Assembly: GCF_944380985.1 (NCBI RefSeq)
Contig: NZ_CALWJJ010000003.1
Coordinates: 62,001-126,000, forward strand
Direction: 5' to 3'
From: an uncultured Agathobaculum sp.
GTDB taxonomy: Bacteria > Bacillota > Clostridia > Oscillospirales > Butyricicoccaceae
Length of the DNA stretch: 64,000 nucleotides
Part shown: positions 50,081 to 59,701 of the stretch, one piece after another
How the letters are laid out: every line of letters starts with the position of its first letter
How positions within the stretch are numbered: the first letter of the stretch is position 1
Position numbers and translations under genes: made by a program
Notes under the pieces: model-generated
The model's database searches: none
What the model was told of the DNA's origin: nothing
The model's input: the letters and a program-made list of their open reading frames with translations, nothing else

Positions 50081-52012
50081 ATGGCAATCATTCATGAATT
50101 ATCGCCGCATTTGGCCGACTTGATTGCGGCGGGCGAGGTTGTCGAGCGTCCAGCCTCGGTGGCAAAGGAGCTTGTTGAAAACGCCATCGACGCAGGTGCA
50201 AGCCGCATCACTGTGGAAATAGAACATGGCGGTATCACATATATACGCATTGCGGATAACGGCTGCGGTATGTCGGCTGAGGACGCGCCGATTGCGTTTC
50301 GCCGCCATGCGACCAGCAAGCTGCACACAGAGGAAGATCTGGCCGCAATCGGCACACTGGGTTTTCGCGGTGAAGCGCTGGCCGCTATTGCGTCGGTCAC
50401 GCGCATAGATCTGTTTACCCGGCAGAGTGGATCGATCGCGGGGTTTCACCTTCATCTGGAAGCCGGTCAGATTAGCGCAAGCGAGGAGGCTGGCTGCCCC
50501 GAGGGTACAACCATTGTCGTGCGCGATCTGTTCTATAACACGCCAGCGCGCATGAAATTTCTTAAAAAGGATTTTACCGAGGCGGGTTATGTCCTGGGTG
50601 TTGTGCAGCACGCCGCCCTGTCGCACCCGGGGATTGCCTTTACGCTCATTCGCGATGGCAAGCAGGTATTTGCCACCGATGGCAAGGGAAAGCTGATTAC
50701 ACCGGTCTTCGCGGTATTTGGCAAGGAGCTGACTGCCAATATGATCGAGGTGCCGCGCACTGAGCGAAACAGTATGACGGTTTACGGATACATCGTAAAG
50801 CCCCATGCCGGCCGGCCCAATCGGTCGATGCAGCATTTTTTTGTCAACGGACGTTATGTCAAGAGCCGTCTGATGCAGGCGGCGCTCGAGGAAGCTTACC
50901 GCAACGCTATGATTACAGGAAAATATCCGTCGGGTGCAGTTTTCCTTGAACTACCGCTTGCGGCGGTAGATGTAAATGTACATCCAGCTAAAATTGAGGT
51001 TAAGTTTTCACAGGAAAAGTCTGTATTTGAGGCCATATATGTTGCATGTAAAAACGCAATCATGGCGAATGACAACATGCCGCGCGTAGAGCACAAAGAA
51101 AAGCCTGCGCCAGCAGAGCAGGTGGTCGAACCGAAATATGAACAGCAGCGTTTTGCGGTAGAAAAAGCGACTTTTACACCATCTGCGCCAGAGCGAGGAC
51201 GTGATAACATCCCGGATCTTGAGGATTTTCTTGTGGCTGTGCCGCCGCGCACGTCAAAGCCGCGCGGCTTTAACAGCTATGTCTCGGCACCCAGCATTTT
51301 GCAACAGGAGAGCAAATCAGTAGGGGCGGTAAGTGCGTCACTGACCGGCCATGCATCTATGCCGCCTGCGGCAGAGCAAGATCCTCTGACGGTCACTCCG
51401 GGTGTGAAAGCGCATGCTGCGCCGCGTGTGCTTGAGCCGTTGGACGCCGGAGCGCGTGTGATCGGGGAGTGCTTTCAGACCTATCTGATTGCAGAGGACA
51501 AAGACGGTCTAATTCTGATCGACAAGCATGCCGCGCATGAGCGTTTACTGTTTAATAAATTACGCGCGGAAACTGAAATGCCCGTACAGGAGCTACTTAC
51601 GCCAGTTATTGTCGAGCTGACGGGAGAGGAAGCTGCGGCGATCCAGGAGCGGATTGCAGATATTCGGAAAGCCGGATTTGCAATTGACGCATTCGGGCAA
51701 AATAGCTTTGCTGTGCGCAGTGTGCCCGCTTATCTTGACGGTGGGGATGTGCAGAGCGTGATGGAAGAGCTTGCCGAAAAGGCGATGAACAGCCGCGCTG
51801 CCGTACCTGACCGGCTGGACGATCTACTCCATACCGTTGCCTGCAAAGCGGCAATAAAGGCGGGCAAGCCTACTACCCTGGGCGAGTTGCAGGCTCTTTG
51901 CGATCAGGTGTTGCAGGATGAAAACGTGCGCTCGTGCCCACATGGACGGCCAACGGCAGTCCGACTGACCAAATATGAGCTGGATAAACTGTTTAAGCGC
52001 GTCAATCAATAG
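50081..52012 (+). CDS. mutL: DNA mismatch repair protein MutL (endonuclease type)
   Basis: 643 residues. GHKL ATPase N terminus: ELVENAIDAGA, DNGCGM and GFRGEAL. Variable Pro/Glu-rich linker (about 345-465). C-terminal dimer/nuclease domain: DKHAAHERLLFN, ACKAAIKAG and CPHGRPT. The motif DQHA(x)2E(x)4E is altered: the last Glu is Asn (LLFN), the rest of the metal site is kept. Likely still nicking-competent but worth noting. AAAGGA precedes ATG 50081. Confidence 0.97.
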   Translation: MAIIHELSPHLADLIAAGEVVERPASVAKELVENAIDAGASRITVEIEHGGITYIRIADNGCGMSAEDAPIAFRRHATSKLHTEEDLAAIGTLGFRGEALAAIASVTRIDLFTRQSGSIAGFHLHLEAGQISASEEAGCPEGTTIVVRDLFYNTPARMKFLKKDFTEAGYVLGVVQHAALSHPGIAFTLIRDGKQVFATDGKGKLITPVFAVFGKELTANMIEVPRTERNSMTVYGYIVKPHAGRPNRSMQHFFVNGRYVKSRLMQAALEEAYRNAMITGKYPSGAVFLELPLAAVDVNVHPAKIEVKFSQEKSVFEAIYVACKNAIMANDNMPRVEHKEKPAPAEQVVEPKYEQQRFAVEKATFTPSAPERGRDNIPDLEDFLVAVPPRTSKPRGFNSYVSAPSILQQESKSVGAVSASLTGHASMPPAAEQDPLTVTPGVKAHAAPRVLEPLDAGARVIGECFQTYLIAEDKDGLILIDKHAAHERLLFNKLRAETEMPVQELLTPVIVELTGEEAAAIQERIADIRKAGFAIDAFGQNSFAVRSVPAYLDGGDVQSVMEELAEKAMNSRAAVPDRLDDLLHTVACKAAIKAGKPTTLGELQALCDQVLQDENVRSCPHGRPTAVRLTKYELDKLFKRVNQ

Positions 52013-52023
52013 GGGGAGATGGC

Positions 52024-52965
52024 ATGGAAAACCGCCTAATCTGCATCTGCGGCCCGACCGCAAGCGGCAAAACCGCGCTTTCGGTTGCATTGGCCCGACA
52101 ACTGCATACCGAGATTATTTCAGCGGACTCCATGCAGATTTATCGCAATATGGATGTAGGTACGGCAAAGCCTTCGATAGCCGAGCGTCAGGGCGTGATA
52201 CATCATTTGCTTGACGTATGCGAGCCGGGCGAGAGTTTTTCGGTTGCGCGGTATGTTGAGATGGCGGATGCTGCCGCGCAGAATATTCTCGCGCGCGGCA
52301 TGGTGCCGGTCGTTGTGGGTGGAACCGGGCTGTATATGGATGCGCTGATCGAATGCAGCACTTTTTCGGGGGATGAATCTGACCTTGTTGTGCGCGATAA
52401 ATATCAGCGTATGGCAGACGGGCAGGGCAATGCGGCTGTGCATACCTGTCTCGCGGCTGTTGACCCGGATGCTGCCAAACGGCTGCATCCCAACAATCTC
52501 AAACGTGTGATCCGTGCGCTTGAGGTATATGAACGGACCGGCATGACGCTCGACGAATTTAACCGTCTGCATAAGCGGGCTCAACCCAAGTACCACGCGG
52601 TGAAGATAGGCGTCTGCCCGGCCGATCGGCAAACGCTTTATGCGCGGATTGACCAGCGCGTCGACCAAATGCTTGCCAGCGGGCTGTTAGACGAGACTCG
52701 GCGTCTGCATGACAGCGGCGCGCTACATGGCACGGCAGCACAGGCGATCGGCTATAAAGAGCTGCTTGGCTACCTGCTTGGAGAACAGTCGCTCGAGGAG
52801 TGCGCTGCGCTGATTAAACAACGTAGCCGCAATTATGCGAAAAGGCAGCTTACCTGGCTCAAAAGAGATGACAATATCCATTGGATTTATTATAATACTG
52901 AGAAAGGACTTCCGTTTATCCTACAAGAAACGACAAAATATCTGCAAAAACACGGTGTACAATAA
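52024..52965 (+). CDS. miaA: tRNA dimethylallyltransferase
   Basis: 313 residues. Transfers dimethylallyl to A37 of UNN-reading tRNAs, the substrate for MiaB. P-loop GPTASGKT, then ADSMQIYRNMDVGTAKP (conserved catalytic Asp and DxxQ region), VGGTGLYMDALIE, and C-terminal RNRNYAKRQ-like RSRNYAKRQLTWLKRD. GGGGGAG upstream. In the usual mutL-miaA-hfq order. Confidence 0.97.
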   Translation: MENRLICICGPTASGKTALSVALARQLHTEIISADSMQIYRNMDVGTAKPSIAERQGVIHHLLDVCEPGESFSVARYVEMADAAAQNILARGMVPVVVGGTGLYMDALIECSTFSGDESDLVVRDKYQRMADGQGNAAVHTCLAAVDPDAAKRLHPNNLKRVIRALEVYERTGMTLDEFNRLHKRAQPKYHAVKIGVCPADRQTLYARIDQRVDQMLASGLLDETRRLHDSGALHGTAAQAIGYKELLGYLLGEQSLEECAALIKQRSRNYAKRQLTWLKRDDNIHWIYYNTEKGLPFILQETTKYLQKHGVQ

Positions 52966-52997
52966 TATCCAGAAATTGTAAAACTGGAGGAGATATT

Positions 52998-53243
52998 GTG
53001 CGTAATGAAATGAATTTGCAGGACAGAATGCTGGGTGCGCTCCGCCATCAGGGGCAGCTAGTGACGGTTTTTTTGACAAACGGCTTTCAGATGCGTGGAA
53101 TTATCCGCGGGTTTGACAGCTTTGTTGTCATCCTTGAGTGTGACGGCCGCCAGCAGATGATTTACAAACATGCGATTTCCACGCTGGTTCCACAGCACCG
53201 CGTCGATTTATATGCGTCATGGGAGGAACATGCGGCGGAGTGA
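52998..53243 (+). CDS. hfq: RNA chaperone Hfq
   Basis: 81 residues. Sm-like hexamer for small RNA and mRNA pairing. Sm1: NLQDRMLGALRHQGQLVTVFLTNG; GIIRGFDSFVV; Sm2: YKHAISTLVPQ (the YKHAI signature). Start GTG with GGAGGAG upstream. The C-terminal tail is short, as in Gram-positives. Confidence 0.97.
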   Translation: MRNEMNLQDRMLGALRHQGQLVTVFLTNGFQMRGIIRGFDSFVVILECDGRQQMIYKHAISTLVPQHRVDLYASWEEHAAE

Positions 53244-53261
53244 CGATTTGCGAGGTTACTT

Positions 53262-54545
53262 ATGGAGCAAGGCACGCACAACAAACGCAAGCGCACAGGT
53301 GCAGGAGCTACGATCAATCTCCGTCTGATTTTTATAATCGCGGCGATCGTAGTGACGGTTTACTTCGGCATGCGGATCGCGGATATGTTATTTAGCTTCG
53401 ATACCGAGCCCGCTGTGCATATAGAGGTCAATGACAGCTTCGAGACGACCGGTTGGTTTTTTCGTGATGAAACGCCGGTGTCGGGAAGCAATGTCGGATC
53501 GGTCAGGCACATTGTGTATAGCGGTGAGCGCGTGCAGAAAGATGCCGCTTTAGCTGCCGTCTATGACGACGAACGGTCGCTTGCCATCAGCCAGGAGATT
53601 GAACCGATCGAAAACCGAATCGAGCTGCTGGATGATGTGCTTGAAACCATTGACGACGTAACGGACATTGGCAATCAAGACGAGATGATCACGCTTACCA
53701 TTCAGCAAATCGCAGAGCAGCTTAAGGCAGGTGGCGGTAATGCGCTGGCGTCTTCGGTTGATTCGCTGCGTATGCTTTCACTACAAAATGTGTTACCCGA
53801 AATCAACACGGTGGAGCTGCTGGCCGAACGGGATGCGCTGATTGCAGAGCGTGATAATTTGGAGCAAATGCTGTCTGGGCGCACGACCGAGCTGACAGCG
53901 CCATCATCTGGCTATTTTTCCGAAATTGTTGACGGATATGAAAGCAAGCTAACCTTGCAGGCGCTCGATTCGCTCACGATAGCGAGCTTTCGCAGATTAA
54001 TTCAAAATCCAACATATTTGGACAATAGACAAACGATTGGTAAAATAGTCGAAGGTTTTACATGGTATCTGGTCTCAGAAATCCCGGATGAGCAGGCGCA
54101 ACGCTTGCAGGAAGGACAAAATTTGCGCGTGCAATTTACGCAGGCATCATTTGAAACAACGGTTTCTGTGTACTCAGTCATCCGGGAGCACCGCAGCGAT
54201 ACCGCGCTGCTTATTCTGGAAGGCACTGAATTTAACAGCGAGATCGTGTCCATGCGGCAGCAGCCGATTGAAATTATTTTGGCGACTTATTCGGGGCTTC
54301 GCGTACCTAAGGAAGCTGTGCGAATGACGTCCTATACCGATAGCGATGGCAATACCGTTCAGCAGCAAGGCGTTTATATTCTCAGTGGCGCTGTACAGAA
54401 ATTTAAGATTATCAGCGACCCATTGTATGAAACAGAAGATTTTTATGTTGTGGAACAAAGTTCTACCAATGTAGAAATGCTGGTAGAGCAGGATCAGATC
54501 ATTGTGCACGGTAGAAACCTACAAAATAACATGGTGGTGAGATAG
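53262..54545 (+). CDS. HlyD-like membrane-fusion protein
   Basis: 427 residues: basic N terminus, one membrane helix (about 22-46), a beta-barrel/lipoyl-like extracytoplasmic part (GWFFRDETPVSGSNVGSV, SSGYFSEIVDGYES) and two predicted coiled-coil stretches (about 110-145 and 185-205). Proteins with this layout often sit just before yggS/sepF in Clostridia. No transporter partner is here, so a cell-envelope or division role is more likely than a drug efflux role (inference). Start ATG 53262 is 18 bases after hfq, with a GAGG core (GCGAGGT) seven bases upstream. Confidence 0.72.
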   Translation: MEQGTHNKRKRTGAGATINLRLIFIIAAIVVTVYFGMRIADMLFSFDTEPAVHIEVNDSFETTGWFFRDETPVSGSNVGSVRHIVYSGERVQKDAALAAVYDDERSLAISQEIEPIENRIELLDDVLETIDDVTDIGNQDEMITLTIQQIAEQLKAGGGNALASSVDSLRMLSLQNVLPEINTVELLAERDALIAERDNLEQMLSGRTTELTAPSSGYFSEIVDGYESKLTLQALDSLTIASFRRLIQNPTYLDNRQTIGKIVEGFTWYLVSEIPDEQAQRLQEGQNLRVQFTQASFETTVSVYSVIREHRSDTALLILEGTEFNSEIVSMRQQPIEIILATYSGLRVPKEAVRMTSYTDSDGNTVQQQGVYILSGAVQKFKIISDPLYETEDFYVVEQSSTNVEMLVEQDQIIVHGRNLQNNMVVR

Positions 54546-54547
54546 AC

Positions 54548-55273
54548 ATGACGGAGCAGGAGAAAATCGAGCTGCGCAGGCATATTCAGGCTGTGCGCGA
54601 GCGCATCGGACACGCGGCAATACAGGCAAACCGAGATCCGGAGGAAATCATTCTCGTTGCAGCTTCAAAGATGAACGACGCGGAGCATGTGCAGGAGGCG
54701 ATTAAAGCCGGTATCCGTGTGTGCGGTGAAAACCGGGTACAGGAGCTGCTAGAAAAATATGAGCAGAATGCGTATGCCGGTGCGGACCTGCAGTTTATCG
54801 GCACACTGCAAACGAACAAGGTCAAATTCTTGGTCGGTAAAGTATCGCTGATCCAGTCAGTTGGGTCGGCACACCTGGGGGAAACTATTGCTAAGGTGGC
54901 GGAGAAACAGGGAATCTGCCAGGATATTCTTCTTGAGGTGAATATTGGAAAAGAAGCGGCCAAGAGCGGCTTTTTAGTGGAAGATCTTGACGATGCAATG
55001 GCCATCTTGAGCGAAAAAAAATCATTGCATATCCGCGGTCTTATGGCGATTCCGCCCATAGCGGATGAAAAAACGAAAAATTCAAGCTATTTCAATAAAA
55101 TGCATCAAGTATTTGTTGACAACTTGACAAAAAAATACGATAATGTAGATATGGATTATTTGTCGATGGGTATGACAAATGATTTTGAAATGGCGATTGC
55201 GTGTGGTGCAAACATGGTCCGCATTGGCACGGCGATTTTTGGTGCGCGTCCGTATCAAATCGTTTCGCCTTAA
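54548..55273 (+). CDS. YggS/YlmE family pyridoxal phosphate-binding protein
   Basis: 241 residues. PLP homeostasis protein, alanine-racemase-type TIM barrel without the C-terminal domain. Lys in [12 protein letters not shown] binds [24 protein letters not shown] and [12 protein letters not shown](A) motifs follow, then the phosphate-binding RIGTAIFG end. Two bases after the HlyD-like gene, ahead of sepF as in the ylmEFG cluster of Firmicutes. Confidence 0.96.
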   Translation: MTEQEKIELRRHIQAVRERIGHAAIQANRDPEEIILVAASKMNDAEHVQEAIKAGIRVCGENRVQELLEKYEQNAYAGADLQFIGTLQTNKVKFLVGKVSLIQSVGSAHLGETIAKVAEKQGICQDILLEVNIGKEAAKSGFLVEDLDDAMAILSEKKSLHIRGLMAIPPIADEKTKNSSYFNKMHQVFVDNLTKKYDNVDMDYLSMGMTNDFEMAIACGANMVRIGTAIFGARPYQIVSP

Positions 55274-55292
55274 AACATAAGGAGGAACTTTT

Positions 55293-55778
55293 ATGGGTTC
55301 TATCAAGGGCTTTATCGACTGGGTTAAAGGCGAGGATGTCGAGGACGAGTACGAAGAGGAGATGCCCCGGCAGCGCAGCGAGGAACCTTCTTCCGCCGCA
55401 TCCTTGTCATATGACAGACCCTATGACCGTTCATACAGCAGCGCATCGGTTGAATCTACCGCGCCGCGCCGCGGGAACAAGGTAGTCAATATCAATGCGA
55501 CAACACAGCTTGCGGTTGTGTTAGTCAAGCCGGATCGGTTTGAAAACGCAGCGGAAATCGCAGATCACCTGAAAGATAAGCGTACGGTTGTGCTCAACCT
55601 TGAGCAAACAAATAAAGATGTTGCCCGGCGACTGGTGGACTTTCTCAGCGGTGTTGCTTACGCCAATGAGGGGAAAATCAAAAAGGTTGCAAACAGCACC
55701 TATATTATTACGCCGTACAATGTCGATATTATGGGTGACCTGATCGATGAATTAGAAAGCAGCGGCATGTATTTTTAA
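55293..55778 (+). CDS. sepF: Cell division protein SepF
   Basis: 161 residues. Short amphipathic membrane-binding N terminus (MGSIKGFIDWVKGED), acidic/Ser-rich linker, and the C-terminal SepF core (VVLVKPDRFENAAEIADHL, VVLNLEQTNKDVARRLVDFLSGV, IITPYNVDI). Links FtsZ to the membrane and helps build the septum. AAGGAGG precedes the start. Confidence 0.96.
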   Translation: MGSIKGFIDWVKGEDVEDEYEEEMPRQRSEEPSSAASLSYDRPYDRSYSSASVESTAPRRGNKVVNINATTQLAVVLVKPDRFENAAEIADHLKDKRTVVLNLEQTNKDVARRLVDFLSGVAYANEGKIKKVANSTYIITPYNVDIMGDLIDELESSGMYF

Positions 55779-55790
55779 GGTTTTTCGGCA

Positions 55791-56057
55791 GTGAACATCA
55801 TTATAATTTACTTGGTAAGCAGCCTGCTGAGCATTTTGGAATTTTTGTTTTTGGCTCGTGCGATTATGAGTTGGTTCGTACAGGGAAGCGGCTCAAAAAT
55901 ATATGAGTTTCTCTGCATGGCGACCGAACCGCTCATTCAGCCGTTTCGCGTTTTGCTCAGCCGTATTGATGCATTAAGAAACAGCCCGTTTGATTTTGCG
56001 TTTATACTGGCATTTTTCGTGCTGATAGCGTTGCAACGGGTTTTGTACATGTTTTAA
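55791..56057 (+). CDS. YggT/YlmG family membrane protein
   Basis: 88 residues, two membrane helices with a RAIMSWF and LIQPFRVLLSR region between them, the YggT signature. Involved in cell-envelope processes near the division machinery (little known). Start GTG 55791; SD only AAGG in a short gap of 12 bases. The usual S4-domain gene ylmH, expected next, is absent. Confidence 0.92.
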   Translation: MNIIIIYLVSSLLSILEFLFLARAIMSWFVQGSGSKIYEFLCMATEPLIQPFRVLLSRIDALRNSPFDFAFILAFFVLIALQRVLYMF

Positions 56058-56087
56058 TGCCTGCTGCCGGACGGACGGCATCAAAGT

Positions 56088-56111
56088 GGTCGGGCACAGC
56101 CCGGCCATTTT
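56088..56111 (+). terminator. Possible terminator between yggT and divIVA
   Basis: Stem GGTCGGG/CCCGGCC with loop CACAG, followed by ATTTT. A short T-run, so it may be partial; divIVA is likely to have a promoter nearby. Confidence 0.55.
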
Positions 56112-56156
56112 CCCGTAAGTGCGGTAAAAGAAAGAATATAATCGGAGGAGTTCAAT

Positions 56157-56813
56157 ATGACGGTGCAGGAAATTCAGGAGATCGGCTTTGAAAAAGCGGT
56201 TTTTGGCGGCTATGATATGAAGTCTGTCGATACGTTTCTCGAGCGCGTTGCAGAGGAGTTTGCCTCGATGCAGAAAGAAAACGCTGCGATGAAAGCCAAG
56301 ATGAAAGTCCTGGTTGATAAGATCGAGGAATACCGCGGCCGCGAGAGCAGTATGGGGCGCGTACTGAACATTGCAGAGGAGACGTTAGATCGCGCCAAGC
56401 AAGAAGCAGATTCCATGGTGGAAAAGGCAAAGCAAGAAGCGGACAGCATCGTTACATTGGCCAAGAACGAAACCGCAGACAAGATCAGAGCGGCCCAGAC
56501 CGATATCCAAGCTGAGACGCAGAAGCTGGAAGCTGCACGGAAGTCTACGATTGAATTCATTGCCCGCGTATCTGCGGTTTATCAGGCGCAAGCCAAGGCG
56601 CTGGTTGAACTGGCTAAATCGGAGCGGCTGGTGCGTCAGCCTGAGCCAGATCAGCCGTCGCAACAGCAGCCGGCACAGCCGCCGGAAGCGGAACAACAGC
56701 AGCCGGTACAGGTTCAGCCGGATGAGCCGGCACAGGTAGAAGATTCGACCCGCAAGTTTGATTTCGGCGAATTGAAATTTGGATCGGATTACGATCCCAA
56801 TGATGTAAAGTAA
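56157..56813 (+). CDS. divIVA: DivIVA family cell division/polarity protein
   Basis: 218 residues. N-terminal lipid-binding domain (VQEIQEIGFEKAVFGGYDMKSVDTFLERV), long coiled coil (about 40-165; ISMQKENAAMKAKM-type heptads, alternate EADSMVEKAKQEADSI), then a Pro/Gln/Glu-rich tail that ends in the family-like DFGELKFG. Marks poles and septa by negative membrane curvature. ATG 56157 follows CGGAGGAG. Confidence 0.95.
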   Translation: MTVQEIQEIGFEKAVFGGYDMKSVDTFLERVAEEFASMQKENAAMKAKMKVLVDKIEEYRGRESSMGRVLNIAEETLDRAKQEADSMVEKAKQEADSIVTLAKNETADKIRAAQTDIQAETQKLEAARKSTIEFIARVSAVYQAQAKALVELAKSERLVRQPEPDQPSQQQPAQPPEAEQQQPVQVQPDEPAQVEDSTRKFDFGELKFGSDYDPNDVK

Positions 56814-56847
56814 GCAAAGCAACAGCGAAAGGACTGAATACTGCACG

Positions 56848-59640
56848 ATGCAGCAGGATTACAATAATACCATCAATCTGCCCAAAACCGACTTTCCCAT
56901 GCGTGCTGGACTTCCCAAGCGTGAACCGGGTTTTCTGGCGGGATGGGAGCAGAATGATCTCTATCACGAGCTGATGAAAAAAAATGAAGGCAAGCCGCTT
57001 TTCATTTTACACGACGGTCCTCCATATGCAAATGGCAATTTGCATATGGGGCACGCGCTTAACAAAATCCTGAAGGATTTTATCGTGCGCTCCCGCAATA
57101 TGCTTGGCTACCAGGCGCCGTATATCCCCGGCTGGGATACCCATGGCCTGCCGATCGAACGACAGGCTATTAAGGCGTACGACATGGATCGAAGCAGAGT
57201 ATCAACGGCGGAGTTCCGCTCCAAATGTGAAGAATTCGCACATAAGCATGTTGATACCCAGCGCACAGAGTTTAAGCGCCTTGGCGTCATTGGCGACTGG
57301 GATAGACCCTATCTGACGTTGACACATGATTATGAGGCCGCCCAGATTGAAATCTTTGGTGAAATGGCCAAAAAGGGCTTTATCTATAAGGGAATGAAGC
57401 CGGTATACTGGTGTGCGCATGATGAGACTGCGCTGGCGGAAGCCGAGATCGAGTATCAGGAAGAACCGTGCGCGTCAATTTATGTAAAATTCCATGTGAC
57501 TGATGATAAGGGCGGTAAGATCGTTGCGATCACTGGTAGCCTGGATAATGTATATTTCGTCATCTGGACAACGACCACTTGGACCTTGCCTGGCAATCTC
57601 GCAATTTCGGTCAATCCAATGTTTGAATACGATCTGGTTCGCGTGCCGTCGGGTGAGGTTTATGTGATAGCCAAGGAGTTGGTAGAGTCGGTCATGCAGG
57701 CGTCGAAGATCGACTCCTGGGAAGTTATGGGCACGCTGCTTGGCTCTGACCTTGAGCTGATGCGCACCCAGCATCCGATCATGGAGCGCGAAAGCGTCGT
57801 CATCTGCGGCGATCATGTCACGCTGGACGCTGGCACCGGCTGTGTGCATACCGCACCCGGATTTGGTGCGGATGACTTTACGGTCTGCCAGAAATATGGC
57901 ATCCCGACTATTGTTCCGGTTGACGGCAAGGGTATGACGACCGCGGATGCAGGCAAGTATGCAAACATGTATTATGACAAGACTACGCCTGTTATTCTTG
58001 AAGACCTTAAGTCGTGCGGCGCACTGCTTGCGGTCGAGAACATCGTGCACAGCTATCCGCACTGCTGGCGCTGTAAAAATCCGATTATTTTTCGTACCAC
58101 TGAGCAGTGGTTCTGTTCGGTTGATGCGCTCAAAGATGAAGCGGTCAATGCCTGCGGTCAGATCAAATGGATTCCGGCTTGGGGTGAGGAGCGCATGACC
58201 TCAATGATCCGTGAGCGCTCCGACTGGTGCATTTCACGCCAGCGCGTGTGGGGTGTGCCGATCCCGATCTTTACCTGCAAAAAATGCGGCAATCCGCTGA
58301 TAAATGAAAAGACCATTCAGATCGTTGCTGATCTCTTCCGCGAGAAAGGATCGAATGCTTGGTTTGATATGGAGCCATCTGACATTCTGCCGGCAGATAT
58401 CAAGTGTGAATGCGGCTGTGGTGATTTTGATAAGGAAACCGACACGATGGACGTATGGTTTGACTCGGGCTCGTCCTGGCGTGCGGTGATTGAAAACCGT
58501 GAGCATCAGTCCACCCCGGTAGACGTTTATCTCGAGGGTAATGATCAGTATCGCGGTTGGTTCCAGTCATCTATGCTGACTTCAATCGCGACGCAGGGCA
58601 AGGCGCCATATAAGACGGTTATCACACACGGCATGATTGTTGATGAAGAGCGTCAGAAGATGTCCAAATCACGCGGAAATGGTATCGCGCCGGACGATAT
58701 TCTGAATCAGTATGGTGCTGACGTAATGCGCCTGTGGGTTGCATCTGCGGATTACCGGCAGGATATGCGTATTTCTAAGGATATGCTGGGACACCTGTCA
58801 CAGAATTATCTGAAAATACGCAATACCGCGCGCTATATGCTGGGTAATCTGTTTGACTTTGATCCCAAAACGAATTTGGTGGATTATGCTGAGCTGCCTG
58901 AACTTGACAAGTGGGCGCTTATGAAGCTCAATGACCTTGTTGCCAAGGTGCGCGATGGTTATGAAAACTATGAGTTCCATACGGTATTTCATGCAATCCA
59001 CAATTTCTGTGTGGTCGATCTGTCCAACTTCTATCTAGATGTAATAAAGGATCGCCTCTACTGCGATGAGACGGCCGGTATAAGCCGCCGTTCGGCCCAG
59101 ACAGCAATGTATCAGATTTTGAATGCATTGGTGCGTATGTTGTCCCCGATTCTGTGTTTTACGGCGGACGAAATCTGGCAGGCAATGCCGCATACCACGC
59201 AGGATGATGCGCGCAATGCCGCCTATAACGAGATGCCGGTGGCAGACGAAGCGCTTTCCTTTACCGAAGAGCAGTGCGAAAAGTGGGCAAAGTTGATCGC
59301 GTTACGTGATGATGTAAATAAAGCGCTCGAGGGTGCACGCAATGCAAAAATAATTGGTAAACCGCTTGAGGCAAGTGTGACAGTTTATGCGGATGCGACG
59401 GCTGCCAGCTTCTTGAATGGTTGCGGGCAAGATTTGGCCGACCTATGCATTGTTTCCGGCATGGAAGTCGTCTCCGGCGAGGGAGAGGGCATGCAAAGCG
59501 AATATTTCCCGGGACTTAACATTGCGGTTAGCCGCGCAGCGGGTGAGAAGTGCTTACGCTGTTGGAAGCAGTCTAAATCGGTAGGCATGAATGCAAAACA
59601 TCCTATGCTTTGTGCGCGCTGCGCTCATGTTGTTGGTTAA
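56848..59640 (+). CDS. ileS: Isoleucyl-tRNA synthetase
   Basis: 930 residues, bacterial type. HIGH signature appears as HMGH (PYANGNLHMGHALNK), KMSKS in QKMSKSRGN, the editing domain with TTTWTLPGNLAI, and a C-terminal zinc site CLRCWKQS/CARCAHV. No T-box leader is present in the 34-base gap after divIVA, so it is probably expressed from the upstream operon. Ideal Gram-positive gene position (divIVA-ileS-lspA). Confidence 0.98.
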   Translation: MQQDYNNTINLPKTDFPMRAGLPKREPGFLAGWEQNDLYHELMKKNEGKPLFILHDGPPYANGNLHMGHALNKILKDFIVRSRNMLGYQAPYIPGWDTHGLPIERQAIKAYDMDRSRVSTAEFRSKCEEFAHKHVDTQRTEFKRLGVIGDWDRPYLTLTHDYEAAQIEIFGEMAKKGFIYKGMKPVYWCAHDETALAEAEIEYQEEPCASIYVKFHVTDDKGGKIVAITGSLDNVYFVIWTTTTWTLPGNLAISVNPMFEYDLVRVPSGEVYVIAKELVESVMQASKIDSWEVMGTLLGSDLELMRTQHPIMERESVVICGDHVTLDAGTGCVHTAPGFGADDFTVCQKYGIPTIVPVDGKGMTTADAGKYANMYYDKTTPVILEDLKSCGALLAVENIVHSYPHCWRCKNPIIFRTTEQWFCSVDALKDEAVNACGQIKWIPAWGEERMTSMIRERSDWCISRQRVWGVPIPIFTCKKCGNPLINEKTIQIVADLFREKGSNAWFDMEPSDILPADIKCECGCGDFDKETDTMDVWFDSGSSWRAVIENREHQSTPVDVYLEGNDQYRGWFQSSMLTSIATQGKAPYKTVITHGMIVDEERQKMSKSRGNGIAPDDILNQYGADVMRLWVASADYRQDMRISKDMLGHLSQNYLKIRNTARYMLGNLFDFDPKTNLVDYAELPELDKWALMKLNDLVAKVRDGYENYEFHTVFHAIHNFCVVDLSNFYLDVIKDRLYCDETAGISRRSAQTAMYQILNALVRMLSPILCFTADEIWQAMPHTTQDDARNAAYNEMPVADEALSFTEEQCEKWAKLIALRDDVNKALEGARNAKIIGKPLEASVTVYADATAASFLNGCGQDLADLCIVSGMEVVSGEGEGMQSEYFPGLNIAVSRAAGEKCLRCWKQSKSVGMNAKHPMLCARCAHVVG

Positions 59641-59650
59641 AATAAGAGGG

Positions 59651-59684
59651 AAGGGGGAGCAGAGCGTTTTCTGTTCCCCTTTTT
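59651..59684 (+). terminator. Terminator after ileS
   Basis: Stem GGGGAGCAG/CTGTTCCCC (one G-U) with TTTTT; lspA begins 17 bases later, so a new promoter or read-through is needed. Confidence 0.75.
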
Positions 59685-59701
59685 AGTGATAGGAGTGTAT
59701 G

